A stretch of DNA of 64,000 bases from Demetria terragena DSM 11295 (GTDB lineage: Bacteria; Actinomycetota; Actinomycetes; Actinomycetales; Dermatophilaceae), in the NCBI RefSeq assembly GCF_000376825.1, contig NZ_AQXW01000004.1:1116001-1180000 (forward strand), written 5' to 3'. The notes beneath the pieces were generated by a model. That model was not told the origin of the DNA, did not search any database, and worked only from the letters and a program-made list of their open reading frames with translations. Shown here piece after piece: positions 40,093 through 50,225 of the stretch; the stretch's first letter is position 1; each line of letters opens with the position of its first letter. The translations under genes and the position numbers were made by a program.

Positions 40093-42932
40093 TCCCGCTG
40101 CGGGTCCAGAAGCTGTGCGAGGTGGACTCCCTGGCGGTCGAGCAGGTCGTCCGCTTGAGTGCGGCAGGAGAAGCCGTCGGCCAGCAAGACCGCATCGGGT
40201 TCGTCCCGCAGCGCTGGGAGTAGTTGGTGCTCGGCGACCTTGACCGATACATCGTGGTGGCCGAGTTCGACGCCGAAGTTCCCGGCGAGACCGCAGCACC
40301 CGCCCAGGCGGCGTACGTCCGCCCCCGCTTGGCGAAGCAGTTCGGCATCCGGTGACCAGGACATCACCGCGTGGTGATGGCAGTGTGGCTGGGCGATCAC
40401 GCGAGTTCCGTTGAGACTTGGCGGTTTCCAGTCAGGTGTGTCCTGCAGCAACTCGGCAAGGGTCTTCGTCGCATGCGCGACCTTCTCGGCGCGATCCCCC
40501 GGCGTGAGTTCCAGGCTGTCTGAGCGAAGGACCGCCGTGCAGGACGGTTCTAGACCCACGATCGGCATACCCGCCTCGGCAGCGCCGAGGAGATCATCAA
40601 GGTGGGAGCCAAGGATCTTGCGTGCAGCGTCCAACTGTCCGGTCGATATCCACGTGAGCCCACAGCACCCGTTGCGCTCAGTGATCTGAGGTTCATAGCC
40701 CGCCGATCGCAGCACTCGTACCGCAGCCTGAGCCACCTCGGGCGAGAAATGATCGGTGAACGTATCGATCACCAAGAGCACGCCCACGCGCCCGCCCGGA
40801 ATCGGATCACCATAGGTGCCAACGCCGTTCGACCGCGCCCAGCGTCGGAATGTCTCGGTGGCCAGCGGTGGAATGCTCCGCCGGGGATCAACACCAGCAA
40901 GTTTTTTAGCTGCGGAGAACTTCTCCCCGACCTCGAACATCGCGTTGACAACCTTGGGCACTCGACTGCCTGCACGCACCCAGCGCGGCAGCTGTCCCAG
41001 CGCATAGTGCGAGCGCGGGCGAATCTTCTTGCGGTAGGTCTGGTGGAGCACCTCGGCCTTGTAGGACGCCATGTCGATGCCGGTCGGGCAATCCGACAGG
41101 CATCCCTTGCAGGACAGACACAGGTCGAGGGCCTCATGCACCTCCGGCGCCGAAAACCCTTGCACAAGAGAGCCATTCACCATCTCTTGCAGCACTCGCG
41201 CACGCCCGCGCGTGGAGTCTTTCTCCTCGCCCGTGGCGAGATAGGACGGGCACATCACCCCACCGGTCGCGGTCGAATCAGCACGGCAACGACCCACCCC
41301 CGTGCACCGATGAACTGCCTGGGAGAAGTCGCCGCCGTCACCCTCGTAGGCGAGCGCCAAGGGCACGCGCACGGGCTTGGCTAGGGCTACCCGCACATCC
41401 TCGGTCGGAGCCGCCGGATCCACCAGTACGCCAGGGTTCAGCAGGTTGTCCGGATCAAAGTGGTGCTTGATCTCGGCGAACATATCCAACGCAGCCGACG
41501 AGTACATGTGCTTCAGCAGACCACTGCGCGCCCGCCCGTCCCCGTGCTCGCCGGAGACCGAGCCGCCGTATGACGCCACCAACGCCGCGGACTCACCCAG
41601 GAAGGACCCAAAGGCGGCGAGCCCACCCGGCGCGTCCAACGGGAAATCGATGCGAATGTGCAGGCATCCATCGCCGAAGTGTCCGTAGGGCAGACCCGTG
41701 AGGTCGTGCTGCAGCAGGAGCTCGTCGAAGTCCCGCAGGTAAGGGCCCAGCTTGTCTGGGGGTACGGCCGCGTCTTCCCAACCCGCGTGCGCGGGGCGTT
41801 CCCGGGGGCTGCGAGAAGACAGCCCAGCGCCGTCTTCTCGAACTCGCCAGATTGAGGCAGCCTCCTTGGGATCATTGACGATTCGCGCCTCGACCGCATC
41901 AGCTGCAGCACACAATGCCTCGGCCCGTGCCTGCACCTCGCCCGGGTCATCTCCGGTGAGCTCAACCAGAAGCCAACCGTCACCACGCGGCAGCGGCGGC
42001 ACCGCGTCTGGGCCACGGCGACGCGTCAGCACATCGATGATGCGCCGGTCGAGGCCTTCCACGGCGACGGGTCCGAACGGCAACTGCTCGACCGCAGCCG
42101 ACCCGGCCGTCGCGATGTCGGGGAATCCCAGCACGACCAGCAGGCGATGCGATGGTTCGGCAATCAGAGCGACCTCGGCCTCGGTGACGATTCCGAGCGT
42201 GCCCTCACTCCCAGCAAACAGGCGGGTGACATCGAATCCGTTTTCCGGCAGCAGTCGCTGCGCCGCATAGCCCGACACCTGACGCTTGAACCGGCCCAGC
42301 TCGGTGCGAATCGTGCCCAGGTGCCGACCAGCCACCTCATCCAGCCCGGCCCAGACCGACGACGCGGCAATCACGTCGGCCCGCGCATCGCCTTCGCGGG
42401 TGCGCAGGACATCACCGCTAGCCGTCACCAACTCAACACCGAGCAGGTTGTCGGAGGTCTTGCCATAGCCCAGCGCACGATTCCCGCAGGCATCGTTGCC
42501 GATCATGCCGCCGATGGTGCAGCGACTGTGCGAACTCGGATCCGGCCCGTAGCGCAGTCCGGCAGCGAGCGCCTGCTTCTGCAAGGTGGCGTGCACGGTC
42601 CCCGGTTGCACAATCGCTCGACGAGCCTCGGCATCGACCGAAAGCACCTGCCCCATATGGCGAGAGAAGTCCATGATGACTCCCGCGCCCACTGCGTTGC
42701 CGGCGCACGACGTACCGCCCCCGCGGGACGTGATGGGGACGCCTAGATCCCGACAGACCGCAAGGGTGGCGAGGACCTCGTCGCGGTCGCGTGGGCGTAC
42801 GACTGCCTCAGGCAGGACGCGATAGAGAGATGCGTCGGAGGAGTAGGCAGCGCGACTGGTGTTGTCGCCCAGCACATCTCGGACTCCGGCAGCGCGCAGA
42901 CGTTCCAGCAGCTCGGTGGTCACAGACACCAT
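40089..42932 (-). CDS. FAD-linked oxidase with Fe-S and CCG domains
   Basis: A 947-residue fused dehydrogenase, probably for a D-2-hydroxy acid (D-lactate or 2-hydroxyglutarate type). Residues about 30-240 are an FAD_binding_4 domain (TSRGGGTSCAGNAVG, GGMIGNDACGNRALGYG). Residues about 260-520 are the FAD-oxidase C-terminal domain (YGHFGDGCLHIRIDFPL, SGEHGDGRARSG). Residues about 570-660 have Fe-S cysteines (CTGVGRCRAD, CPSYLAT, CLSCKGCLSDCPTG). The end carries CCG-domain motifs (NGCCGLTW, PHCHHHAVM, GGCCGLAGNFG). Flavin, clusters and a heterodisulfide-reductase-like domain on one chain point to electron transfer to quinone. The start is chosen at ATG 42932. Confidence 0.9.
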   Translation of the reverse strand: MVSVTTELLERLRAAGVRDVLGDNTSRAAYSSDASLYRVLPEAVVRPRDRDEVLATLAVCRDLGVPITSRGGGTSCAGNAVGAGVIMDFSRHMGQVLSVDAEARRAIVQPGTVHATLQKQALAAGLRYGPDPSSHSRCTIGGMIGNDACGNRALGYGKTSDNLLGVELVTASGDVLRTREGDARADVIAASSVWAGLDEVAGRHLGTIRTELGRFKRQVSGYAAQRLLPENGFDVTRLFAGSEGTLGIVTEAEVALIAEPSHRLLVVLGFPDIATAGSAAVEQLPFGPVAVEGLDRRIIDVLTRRRGPDAVPPLPRGDGWLLVELTGDDPGEVQARAEALCAAADAVEARIVNDPKEAASIWRVREDGAGLSSRSPRERPAHAGWEDAAVPPDKLGPYLRDFDELLLQHDLTGLPYGHFGDGCLHIRIDFPLDAPGGLAAFGSFLGESAALVASYGGSVSGEHGDGRARSGLLKHMYSSAALDMFAEIKHHFDPDNLLNPGVLVDPAAPTEDVRVALAKPVRVPLALAYEGDGGDFSQAVHRCTGVGRCRADSTATGGVMCPSYLATGEEKDSTRGRARVLQEMVNGSLVQGFSAPEVHEALDLCLSCKGCLSDCPTGIDMASYKAEVLHQTYRKKIRPRSHYALGQLPRWVRAGSRVPKVVNAMFEVGEKFSAAKKLAGVDPRRSIPPLATETFRRWARSNGVGTYGDPIPGGRVGVLLVIDTFTDHFSPEVAQAAVRVLRSAGYEPQITERNGCCGLTWISTGQLDAARKILGSHLDDLLGAAEAGMPIVGLEPSCTAVLRSDSLELTPGDRAEKVAHATKTLAELLQDTPDWKPPSLNGTRVIAQPHCHHHAVMSWSPDAELLRQAGADVRRLGGCCGLAGNFGVELGHHDVSVKVAEHQLLPALRDEPDAVLLADGFSCRTQADDLLDRQGVHLAQLLDPQRD

Positions 42933-43051
42933 CGTGCCTCGTTGTAGACAATCTCTGACGTCGGGTCTGCATAGTGGCCGACCCTTGCTCTGGGAACCGC
43001 GCCGCCATTCGGGCATGCCGCGAGTGGCACGCTGTGCAGGTGCCGCCCGAC

Positions 43052-44203
43052 ATGATCCGCCTGCTGGTCCTCGCCATCGTCCTTGGGCTCCTCACCTGGC
43101 TCTTCCAACGGAGACTGGTACGCGCCGTCGGCCTCCCCGGCCTCTGGGCCAAGACCGCCACGGCGATCTTGATTCTCCTTGCCGCCATGGCGGTGGTCGG
43201 CATGAGTAGCGGCGACCTTTTCGACCCGACCTGGGCTCGCCCGATGGGCTTCATGGGCTTGACCTGGTTCGCGATGATCTTCTATCTCCTGCTGGGCCTT
43301 GGCCTCATTGGCCTGGTCTGTCTAGGCGCCCGCGTCGTACGCCGCGTGCAAGGTCGCCCGACACCCCCACCGGAGCCGTCGCGGCGGCACTTCTTGCGGG
43401 GCGCGACAGCGGGGCTCGTGCTGGGGAGCACCGCCACCGTCGGGTATGGGCTGGTCGCGGCGGCGAGGCCGCGGGTTAGTCACACCACCATCCGGCTCGC
43501 GCGGTTGCCCGCAGGTTTTAACGGAATCCGCGTCGCGCTCATCACCGACCTTCATATTGGTCCAGCGCGTGGCCGCGACTTCACCCAGAAGGTCGTGGAC
43601 TTGGTCCTCGAACAGAAGCCAGACCTCGTTGTGTACGGCGGCGATCTCACCGATGGAACCGTCGACTACGTCGGACCGGATCTGCGACCGCTCGCCCACG
43701 TGAAAGCCCCGCTGGGGACATTCGGTGTCAGCGGAAATCACGAGTACTACGCCGACGGCGCCGAGGCGTGGATGACGTACTGGGAGACCCTCGGAATTCG
43801 CCCGCTGCGCAACGAACGCGTGGCGCTGCGTCGCGATGGTGATGAGATCGACCTGGCCGGGATCTTTGACGCCACCGCTCCAGCCCCACACGAGCCTGAT
43901 CTGGCTCGTGCCGTCGCCGGTCGTGATTCCAATCGGTTCCTCCTCCTGGCGGCTCATCAGCCCTCGCAGGTCGAGGACGCCCGCACCCACGGCGTCGACC
44001 TTCAACTGTCCGGTCACACGCACGGTGGCCAGGTCTGGCCGTTTGACTATGCCGTCAGGCTTGACCAACCCATGGTTGATGGGCTCGCGGAGTTCGGGAG
44101 CACTCAGGTGTTCGCCTCCCGCGGCGCCGGTGCGTGGGGTCCGCCGGTACGCGTCGGCGCGCCGCCCGAGGTCGCGATCCTGGAATTGGTCCAGAAGCGC
44201 TGA
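43052..44203 (+). CDS. Membrane metallophosphoesterase with internal Tat motif
   Basis: A 383-residue YkuE/YaeI-like metallophosphoesterase. The N-terminal about 105 residues hold three or four transmembrane helices. Next comes the segment PSRRHFLRGATAGLVLG, a textbook twin-arginine motif plus hydrophobic stretch. The phosphoesterase domain that follows has LITDLHIG, YGGDLTDG, VSGNHEYY, AAHQPS and SGHTHGGQVW, the five metal and catalytic blocks. The enzyme would thus face the outside. ATG 43052 is preferred; a GTG at 43040 is possible. It is divergent from the FAD-linked oxidase gene. Confidence 0.9.
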   Translation: MIRLLVLAIVLGLLTWLFQRRLVRAVGLPGLWAKTATAILILLAAMAVVGMSSGDLFDPTWARPMGFMGLTWFAMIFYLLLGLGLIGLVCLGARVVRRVQGRPTPPPEPSRRHFLRGATAGLVLGSTATVGYGLVAAARPRVSHTTIRLARLPAGFNGIRVALITDLHIGPARGRDFTQKVVDLVLEQKPDLVVYGGDLTDGTVDYVGPDLRPLAHVKAPLGTFGVSGNHEYYADGAEAWMTYWETLGIRPLRNERVALRRDGDEIDLAGIFDATAPAPHEPDLARAVAGRDSNRFLLLAAHQPSQVEDARTHGVDLQLSGHTHGGQVWPFDYAVRLDQPMVDGLAEFGSTQVFASRGAGAWGPPVRVGAPPEVAILELVQKR

Positions 44204-44219
44204 CTGCGTCCGACGGTCG

Positions 44220-44486
44220 TCAGCGGGTCCTGCGCGCCTGGCGCATGAGTCTGACAAATCCCATCACCGCAACGGCGCAAAAGAGGATCCCCGCTAAGCT
44301 CGCAGCCCCCGATGTGAGCAGATAAGCCACCCCGTGGTCGCCGGAGGATGTGAGGCTCTTCAGCCCATATGCCCCTATCAGGAGACCTAACCCAAGATAA
44401 GCAACGAGGCCTCGAACTGAGGTGTTCGAACTCGCCATATCCGAAAATAAGTCTCGGCGTTCATGATTTCGCGCAGTCGGTGACAT
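44220..44486 (-). CDS. Small two-helix membrane protein
   Basis: An 88-residue protein with two transmembrane helices (GLVAYLGLGLLIGAYGL and LAGILFCAVAVMGFVRL) and a basic C-terminus RQARRTR. No family is recognised. The start at 44486 is chosen because AGGTGG lies about five bases upstream, just after the stop codon of the VanW gene, 10 bp away; ATG 44438 is a shorter option. It is the last gene of the mshB, flavin reductase, VanW run. Confidence 0.6.
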   Translation of the reverse strand: MSPTARNHERRDLFSDMASSNTSVRGLVAYLGLGLLIGAYGLKSLTSSGDHGVAYLLTSGAASLAGILFCAVAVMGFVRLMRQARRTR

Positions 44487-44496
44487 CGCTACCACC

Positions 44497-46200
44497 TCAT
44501 CCCGCCGAGGGGTTGGTGCACCGCACTCGGTTGGCCGCCTGATAGGACGTCGTGTCCTTCTCGGTCTTGACGACCTTCCCGCCTTGCTTCAGGGTGCGGG
44601 TCACGTCGATGTCGAAGCCGATATTGGTCGGGACAGGGAGACAACCGGCGTGATCGTCCTCGACGGTCTCCGGCTGCCGAATGTTGTATTTGTCGCTACT
44701 GGTCGTCTCGACTTCGTACTTACGGTGACCGAGAAAGGTCACGACGACCTCGTCGCCCTCAATTTTGCCCAACACCACAATGGGCTTGCCCGTGTCGTTG
44801 GTCCACGTGTTGTCGATGTGCGGTACCCAAATCGTCGCTTCCCGCCCCGCGGGATAACGCTCAATCCAGAAGGAGTGTGATTTGTGCTCGTCAAGTTGCA
44901 CGCCAGCAAAAAAGGCTGCGTTATACATCGCCGTCGACACCTGTGACACACCGCCGCCTTGCGCCGCACGCTCCTTGCCACCCTGAATGGTGGGTGCCGC
45001 GCCGTAGCCCTTCTCCGGAGTCAGGTCGCCGCCGAGAGTCTGGATCAAACTGAACTGCTTGCCGGCCGGAACGACGGTGCCGTTGATGGCGGCCAGCGCC
45101 ACCTTCATGTTTTGGGTACGAACCTTGTTGCTCGCGCCGCCAGGGAACTTCGAGCGGTACTCGGTGATGGTCTTCCCCGTCTCCACACCCTTGAGGTCTT
45201 CGTTGGACACCTCCGGCTTGGCGACCTTGGTCGGAACCGTCAGCCGGCGAGAGTCCGAGGTCAGCGAGGAGGTCATCGCCGCGCCGAGCTTTGCTTCGTC
45301 AAGCTCAATGCCGTCCTTGCCAGCGACTGGCTTCGCGGTCTTCCCCGAGATCGTCACCTTGGCGTTCCTCGCCAGCACTTCGAGACTCGGCTCGGCTTCG
45401 CGCAGCACCTTCGCGGCGTCCTTGCCATCGACCTTGGCGCTCAGTTTGGAGCCAGACTGCTTCACGGTGATCAGGTCGCCGATCTGGTCCGGCGAGAGCT
45501 TCGTGGTCTCTGCGCCCCGGACCACCGTGAGCGGCCCAGACACTGCTGGACTTGCGAAGTCTTTGACGAAACGGTCGATCTCGGCGTTGCTCAAGCGCGG
45601 CTTACGCTCGGCCACTTCCGCGGTGTACGTGCTCTTGGCTGGCCAATCTTTGCTGACCTCCGCGGCGACCCGGTCAGCATTGACACCTTGACCGGGAGTG
45701 GAGCGTACGACTTGAACTGAGCCGTCCTCGAAGGTGACCGAGCCGTCCTTGGTGCCCGTCCTCAGTTTGCTGTTGGACGCGCGCTGGATGGCGTCGGCGA
45801 GCTTGGTCTTGTCGGTCGCGATGACCCCTTCGCGATCTTCGCCGCCAAAGGCGCGACTCAACAGGGTCATGGGATTCGCCGTCGAACCGCCCACGCCTTT
45901 CAGCGAAGCGTCCACATCGAGGGCGAGTCCCGATGCGTTCGGAACGATCTTCGCGCTCCCCTCGTCACCGACCTGGATGGTGACGGGCCGGGCACCGGCC
46001 TCCTTCGCGTACGTGCCCAACTTTTCCTCAGCACCCTCCTTGGTCATCCCGCCCATCTCTACTCCGGCGACAGATGTCCCGGTTGCGACCCGGTCCCCCT
46101 GCCAGAGCCATAACCCGAGGTAGGCGCCAGCAAGCAGCACGAGTGGCGTACCGATCAATACGGCCAACCAACGTCCGCGCGTCCCACCCTGATGTGTCAC
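44497..46200 (-). CDS. VanW / YoaR-like cell-wall protein
   Basis: A 567-residue protein with a short N-terminal transmembrane anchor (WLAVLIGTPLVLLAGAYLGLWLW), two or three PG_binding_4-type modules (residues about 45-330) and a C-terminal VanW domain (residues about 345-490). The VanW region includes NMKVALAAINGTVVPAGKQFS and GGGVSQVSTAMYNAAFF with ERYPAGREATIW. It is exposed outside the membrane and probably binds or modifies peptidoglycan. Recent family knowledge does not settle the activity. The GTG start overlaps the flavin reductase stop (GTGA), so it is coupled to the mshB operon. Confidence 0.9.
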   Translation of the reverse strand: MTHQGGTRGRWLAVLIGTPLVLLAGAYLGLWLWQGDRVATGTSVAGVEMGGMTKEGAEEKLGTYAKEAGARPVTIQVGDEGSAKIVPNASGLALDVDASLKGVGGSTANPMTLLSRAFGGEDREGVIATDKTKLADAIQRASNSKLRTGTKDGSVTFEDGSVQVVRSTPGQGVNADRVAAEVSKDWPAKSTYTAEVAERKPRLSNAEIDRFVKDFASPAVSGPLTVVRGAETTKLSPDQIGDLITVKQSGSKLSAKVDGKDAAKVLREAEPSLEVLARNAKVTISGKTAKPVAGKDGIELDEAKLGAAMTSSLTSDSRRLTVPTKVAKPEVSNEDLKGVETGKTITEYRSKFPGGASNKVRTQNMKVALAAINGTVVPAGKQFSLIQTLGGDLTPEKGYGAAPTIQGGKERAAQGGGVSQVSTAMYNAAFFAGVQLDEHKSHSFWIERYPAGREATIWVPHIDNTWTNDTGKPIVVLGKIEGDEVVVTFLGHRKYEVETTSSDKYNIRQPETVEDDHAGCLPVPTNIGFDIDVTRTLKQGGKVVKTEKDTTSYQAANRVRCTNPSAG

Positions 46201-46685
46201 TTGACCGCCCCAAATCGTCCTCGGTAGTACAGCAACGCCTGTCCAGGGCGTTCGTTCATCGTCACCGAGCGTACGTGCCCGACCACCAGAGAGTGATCCC
46301 CTGCGGGGTGAATGGCGGTGGTCTCCAACTCAAAGGTCGCCAGGCTGCCCTCGATCAGGGGCACCCCGGTGGCCTCACCGGCAACGTGCGGGATTCGATC
46401 GAGCTGGCCATGCAACGGACGGCCCCGCGTCGCGAGCCATTCGGCGGTAGCCCGCTGGTCGGCGTCCAGCACACTCACCCCGAACACTCCCGCGTCGACC
46501 ACCGCGTCATGGAACCTGGCTTCTTGCTCGACCGACACCAACAACAGGATCGGCTCGAGGGATACCGAGCAGATCGCGCTGGCGGTCATGGCGTGGTCGT
46601 GCTCCCCAGCGCGGGTGCTCACCACTGTGACGCCTGTCGCGAAGCGACCCATCGCCCTCCGGTAAAGGTCTTCGTCAACGCTCAT
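46197..46685 (-). CDS. Flavin reductase domain protein
   Basis: A 162-residue FMN-binding split-barrel protein of the flavin reductase-like family. It contains RFATGVTVVSTRAGEHDHAMTASA, SLEPILLLVSVEQEARFHDAV, and GDHSLVVGHVRSV. It would transfer electrons from NAD(P)H to free flavin, supplying a monooxygenase. None is adjacent, so its partner is unknown. Its ATG overlaps the mshB stop (ATGA) and its stop overlaps the VanW start, making it the middle of a tightly coupled run. Confidence 0.9.
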   Translation of the reverse strand: MSVDEDLYRRAMGRFATGVTVVSTRAGEHDHAMTASAICSVSLEPILLLVSVEQEARFHDAVVDAGVFGVSVLDADQRATAEWLATRGRPLHGQLDRIPHVAGEATGVPLIEGSLATFELETTAIHPAGDHSLVVGHVRSVTMNERPGQALLYYRGRFGAVK

Positions 46686-47608
46686 TCGCGGGCACCCCAT
46701 AGGTCGGTGATCGGCCCGGTCACGGGCTGTGGTCGGCCCGAGTCAGGGTCGAGCAATTGGTATGCCTCGCGCCCGGCCGTCCGGGTCGGGAGGTCGTTGG
46801 AGAGCACGAAGGCACCCGGGATGAGCCGTACTTGGGTTCGGTGTTCGGCAATCGCAGCGCGCTGCCGGGGCACCGCATCTGGGGCGACCGTGGCGTGGGA
46901 GACCGCCTCGTCCGGGACGACAGACAGTTGGTGTGTGTCGTCCTCCGGCGGGAGGTGTACGCCCCACTCAGCACAGCGCTGCGGCGTCAGTTCACGACGC
47001 AGCCAGGCAAGGTCCTGCTCGTACCACGACGTCGGAGTCACGACACCGAAGACCTGTGGCCGTCGCTCAACCGCCATCCCACGAATCGCCGCCAGCGTGA
47101 CCCGATGGGTCTGGATGTGGTCGGGATGCCCGTAGCCGCCGTGGAGGTCATAGGTCACCACGGCATCCGGCGCGAGTTCGTCGATCAAACTCCGCACCTG
47201 CGCGCCGACGGCCTCCACGTCTGCCCCGGCAAACGCGCGCGGATGCGCCGCCGAGGGCGTACCGACCATGCCGGAGTCGCGCCACCACGGCCCGCCGTCC
47301 TCGCCCAGCACTCGATGAGAGGCCACTCCCATCGCGGTCATAGCCGCCGCCAACTCGGCCCGGCGCACCTCGCCCAGCGGGTCGGGTGCGTCCGGGTCGC
47401 GCGGCTGACCCACCGGAAGCTCCAGATGCTTCAGCTCGGTCGGGATGACCTCGCCCTCCTGCCCCAGAGTGCAGGTGAGCACGTGCACTTCATCGCCGCG
47501 CTCGACGTGGTGGGCCATCGTCACGCCAGTCGCGAGCGACTCGTCGTCGGGGTGGGCGTGAATCAGTAAGAGCCGCAACGGTATGTCCTCTCCGTGAACC
47601 GCCGCCAT
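46682..47608 (-). CDS. mshB: Mycothiol deacetylase MshB
   Basis: Zinc deacetylase of 308 residues removing acetate from N-acetyl-glucosaminyl-inositol in mycothiol synthesis. Zinc and catalytic motifs are LIHAHPDDESLATG near the N-terminus and YDLHGGYGHPDHIQTHR near residue 155. Length and the WYEQDLAWLRREL region fit MshB rather than Mca. Presence of this gene marks an organism that uses mycothiol. A TTG at 47578 with GAGAGGA upstream is an alternative start. It follows typA by 22 bp on the same strand. Confidence 0.92.
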   Translation of the reverse strand: MAAVHGEDIPLRLLLIHAHPDDESLATGVTMAHHVERGDEVHVLTCTLGQEGEVIPTELKHLELPVGQPRDPDAPDPLGEVRRAELAAAMTAMGVASHRVLGEDGGPWWRDSGMVGTPSAAHPRAFAGADVEAVGAQVRSLIDELAPDAVVTYDLHGGYGHPDHIQTHRVTLAAIRGMAVERRPQVFGVVTPTSWYEQDLAWLRRELTPQRCAEWGVHLPPEDDTHQLSVVPDEAVSHATVAPDAVPRQRAAIAEHRTQVRLIPGAFVLSNDLPTRTAGREAYQLLDPDSGRPQPVTGPITDLWGARE

Positions 47609-47630
47609 GGTCTCACCGAGGGGCGGTCGG

Positions 47631-49541
<1,911 letters not shown>

Positions 49542-49610
49542 TGTCTCAGGATTTCGCCGAGACTCCGAACCGTGGCCCCGACGCGGCCCCGGACGCCGGC
49601 CAGGCAAGCG

Positions 49611-50066
49611 TCAGCGTTGAGGGAGAATCAGGCGCGGCTCGATGGCCCGCACGACCGGTAAATCATCCCGCAGCCAGGCGACGTCATACACCGCGGCGCG
49701 GCTCAGCCACCGCAGTTCGTCGTGATCCTCCAGCGGCCGAGGTTCGCCATCGGTGGGCGTCGCCCACCAGGCGTGCAGCGCGTACGCGTCGCCCAGTGGC
49801 CAGGCACCTGCCTGATCGCCGTCGGTCAGCGGACCCGTGATCGGGTCTCCAAGCTCGATGCGCACCCCGAGTTCTTCGAGAATCTCGCGGTGGAGTGCGG
49901 TAATGCAGTCTTCGCCAGCCTCCACCTTGCCGCCGGGCAACTCCCACCCGCCCGCCAGCCGCGAGGGCTCCGTACGGCGCGCCGCCAGGAGTCGAGTCGG
50001 TGCCGCGAGGTCATCCACGAGCGCGGCACCCACGACCAGCCGACGTACCCCGTGAAGATCAGACAT
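49611..50066 (-). CDS. Nudix hydrolase, MutT-like
   Basis: A 151-residue nucleotide pyrophosphohydrolase. The Nudix box GGKVEAGEDCITALHREILEELGV is intact. The strand VVGAALVDDLAAPTRLLAAR and the segment GGWELPGG are typical of MutT-like enzymes that remove oxidised dGTP. The start has TACGCT six bases upstream (leaderless style). It lies 69 bp upstream of typA on the same strand. Confidence 0.92.
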   Translation of the reverse strand: MSDLHGVRRLVVGAALVDDLAAPTRLLAARRTEPSRLAGGWELPGGKVEAGEDCITALHREILEELGVRIELGDPITGPLTDGDQAGAWPLGDAYALHAWWATPTDGEPRPLEDHDELRWLSRAAVYDVAWLRDDLPVVRAIEPRLILPQR

Positions 50067-50072
50067 TGGGGC

Positions 50073-50078
50073 AGCGTA
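50073..50078 (-). promoter_or_regulatory. -10 element of leaderless Nudix promoter
   Basis: Minus-strand TACGCT ends six bases before ATG 50066. Confidence 0.45.
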
Positions 50079-50172
50079 CGGGGCCCTCTTTGGTGTCGAG
50101 TAGGACACACCCTGGCTATTCGGACCACCAACCGGTATGGGCCTGGGTAGTCTCGCGGTCACGCACGACTGA

Positions 50173-50188
50173 TGTGAGTCATGTCACC
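50173..50188. promoter_or_regulatory. CRP/GlxR-like operator before ABC importer
   Basis: TGTGA-N6-TCACC differs from the CRP/GlxR consensus TGTGA-N6-TCACA by one base. It lies 37 bp before the binding-protein start codon. Confidence 0.5.
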
Positions 50189-50225
50189 ACAGGCTCACGT
50201 CCCCGTCCACACTTGAGAGGTTCCC

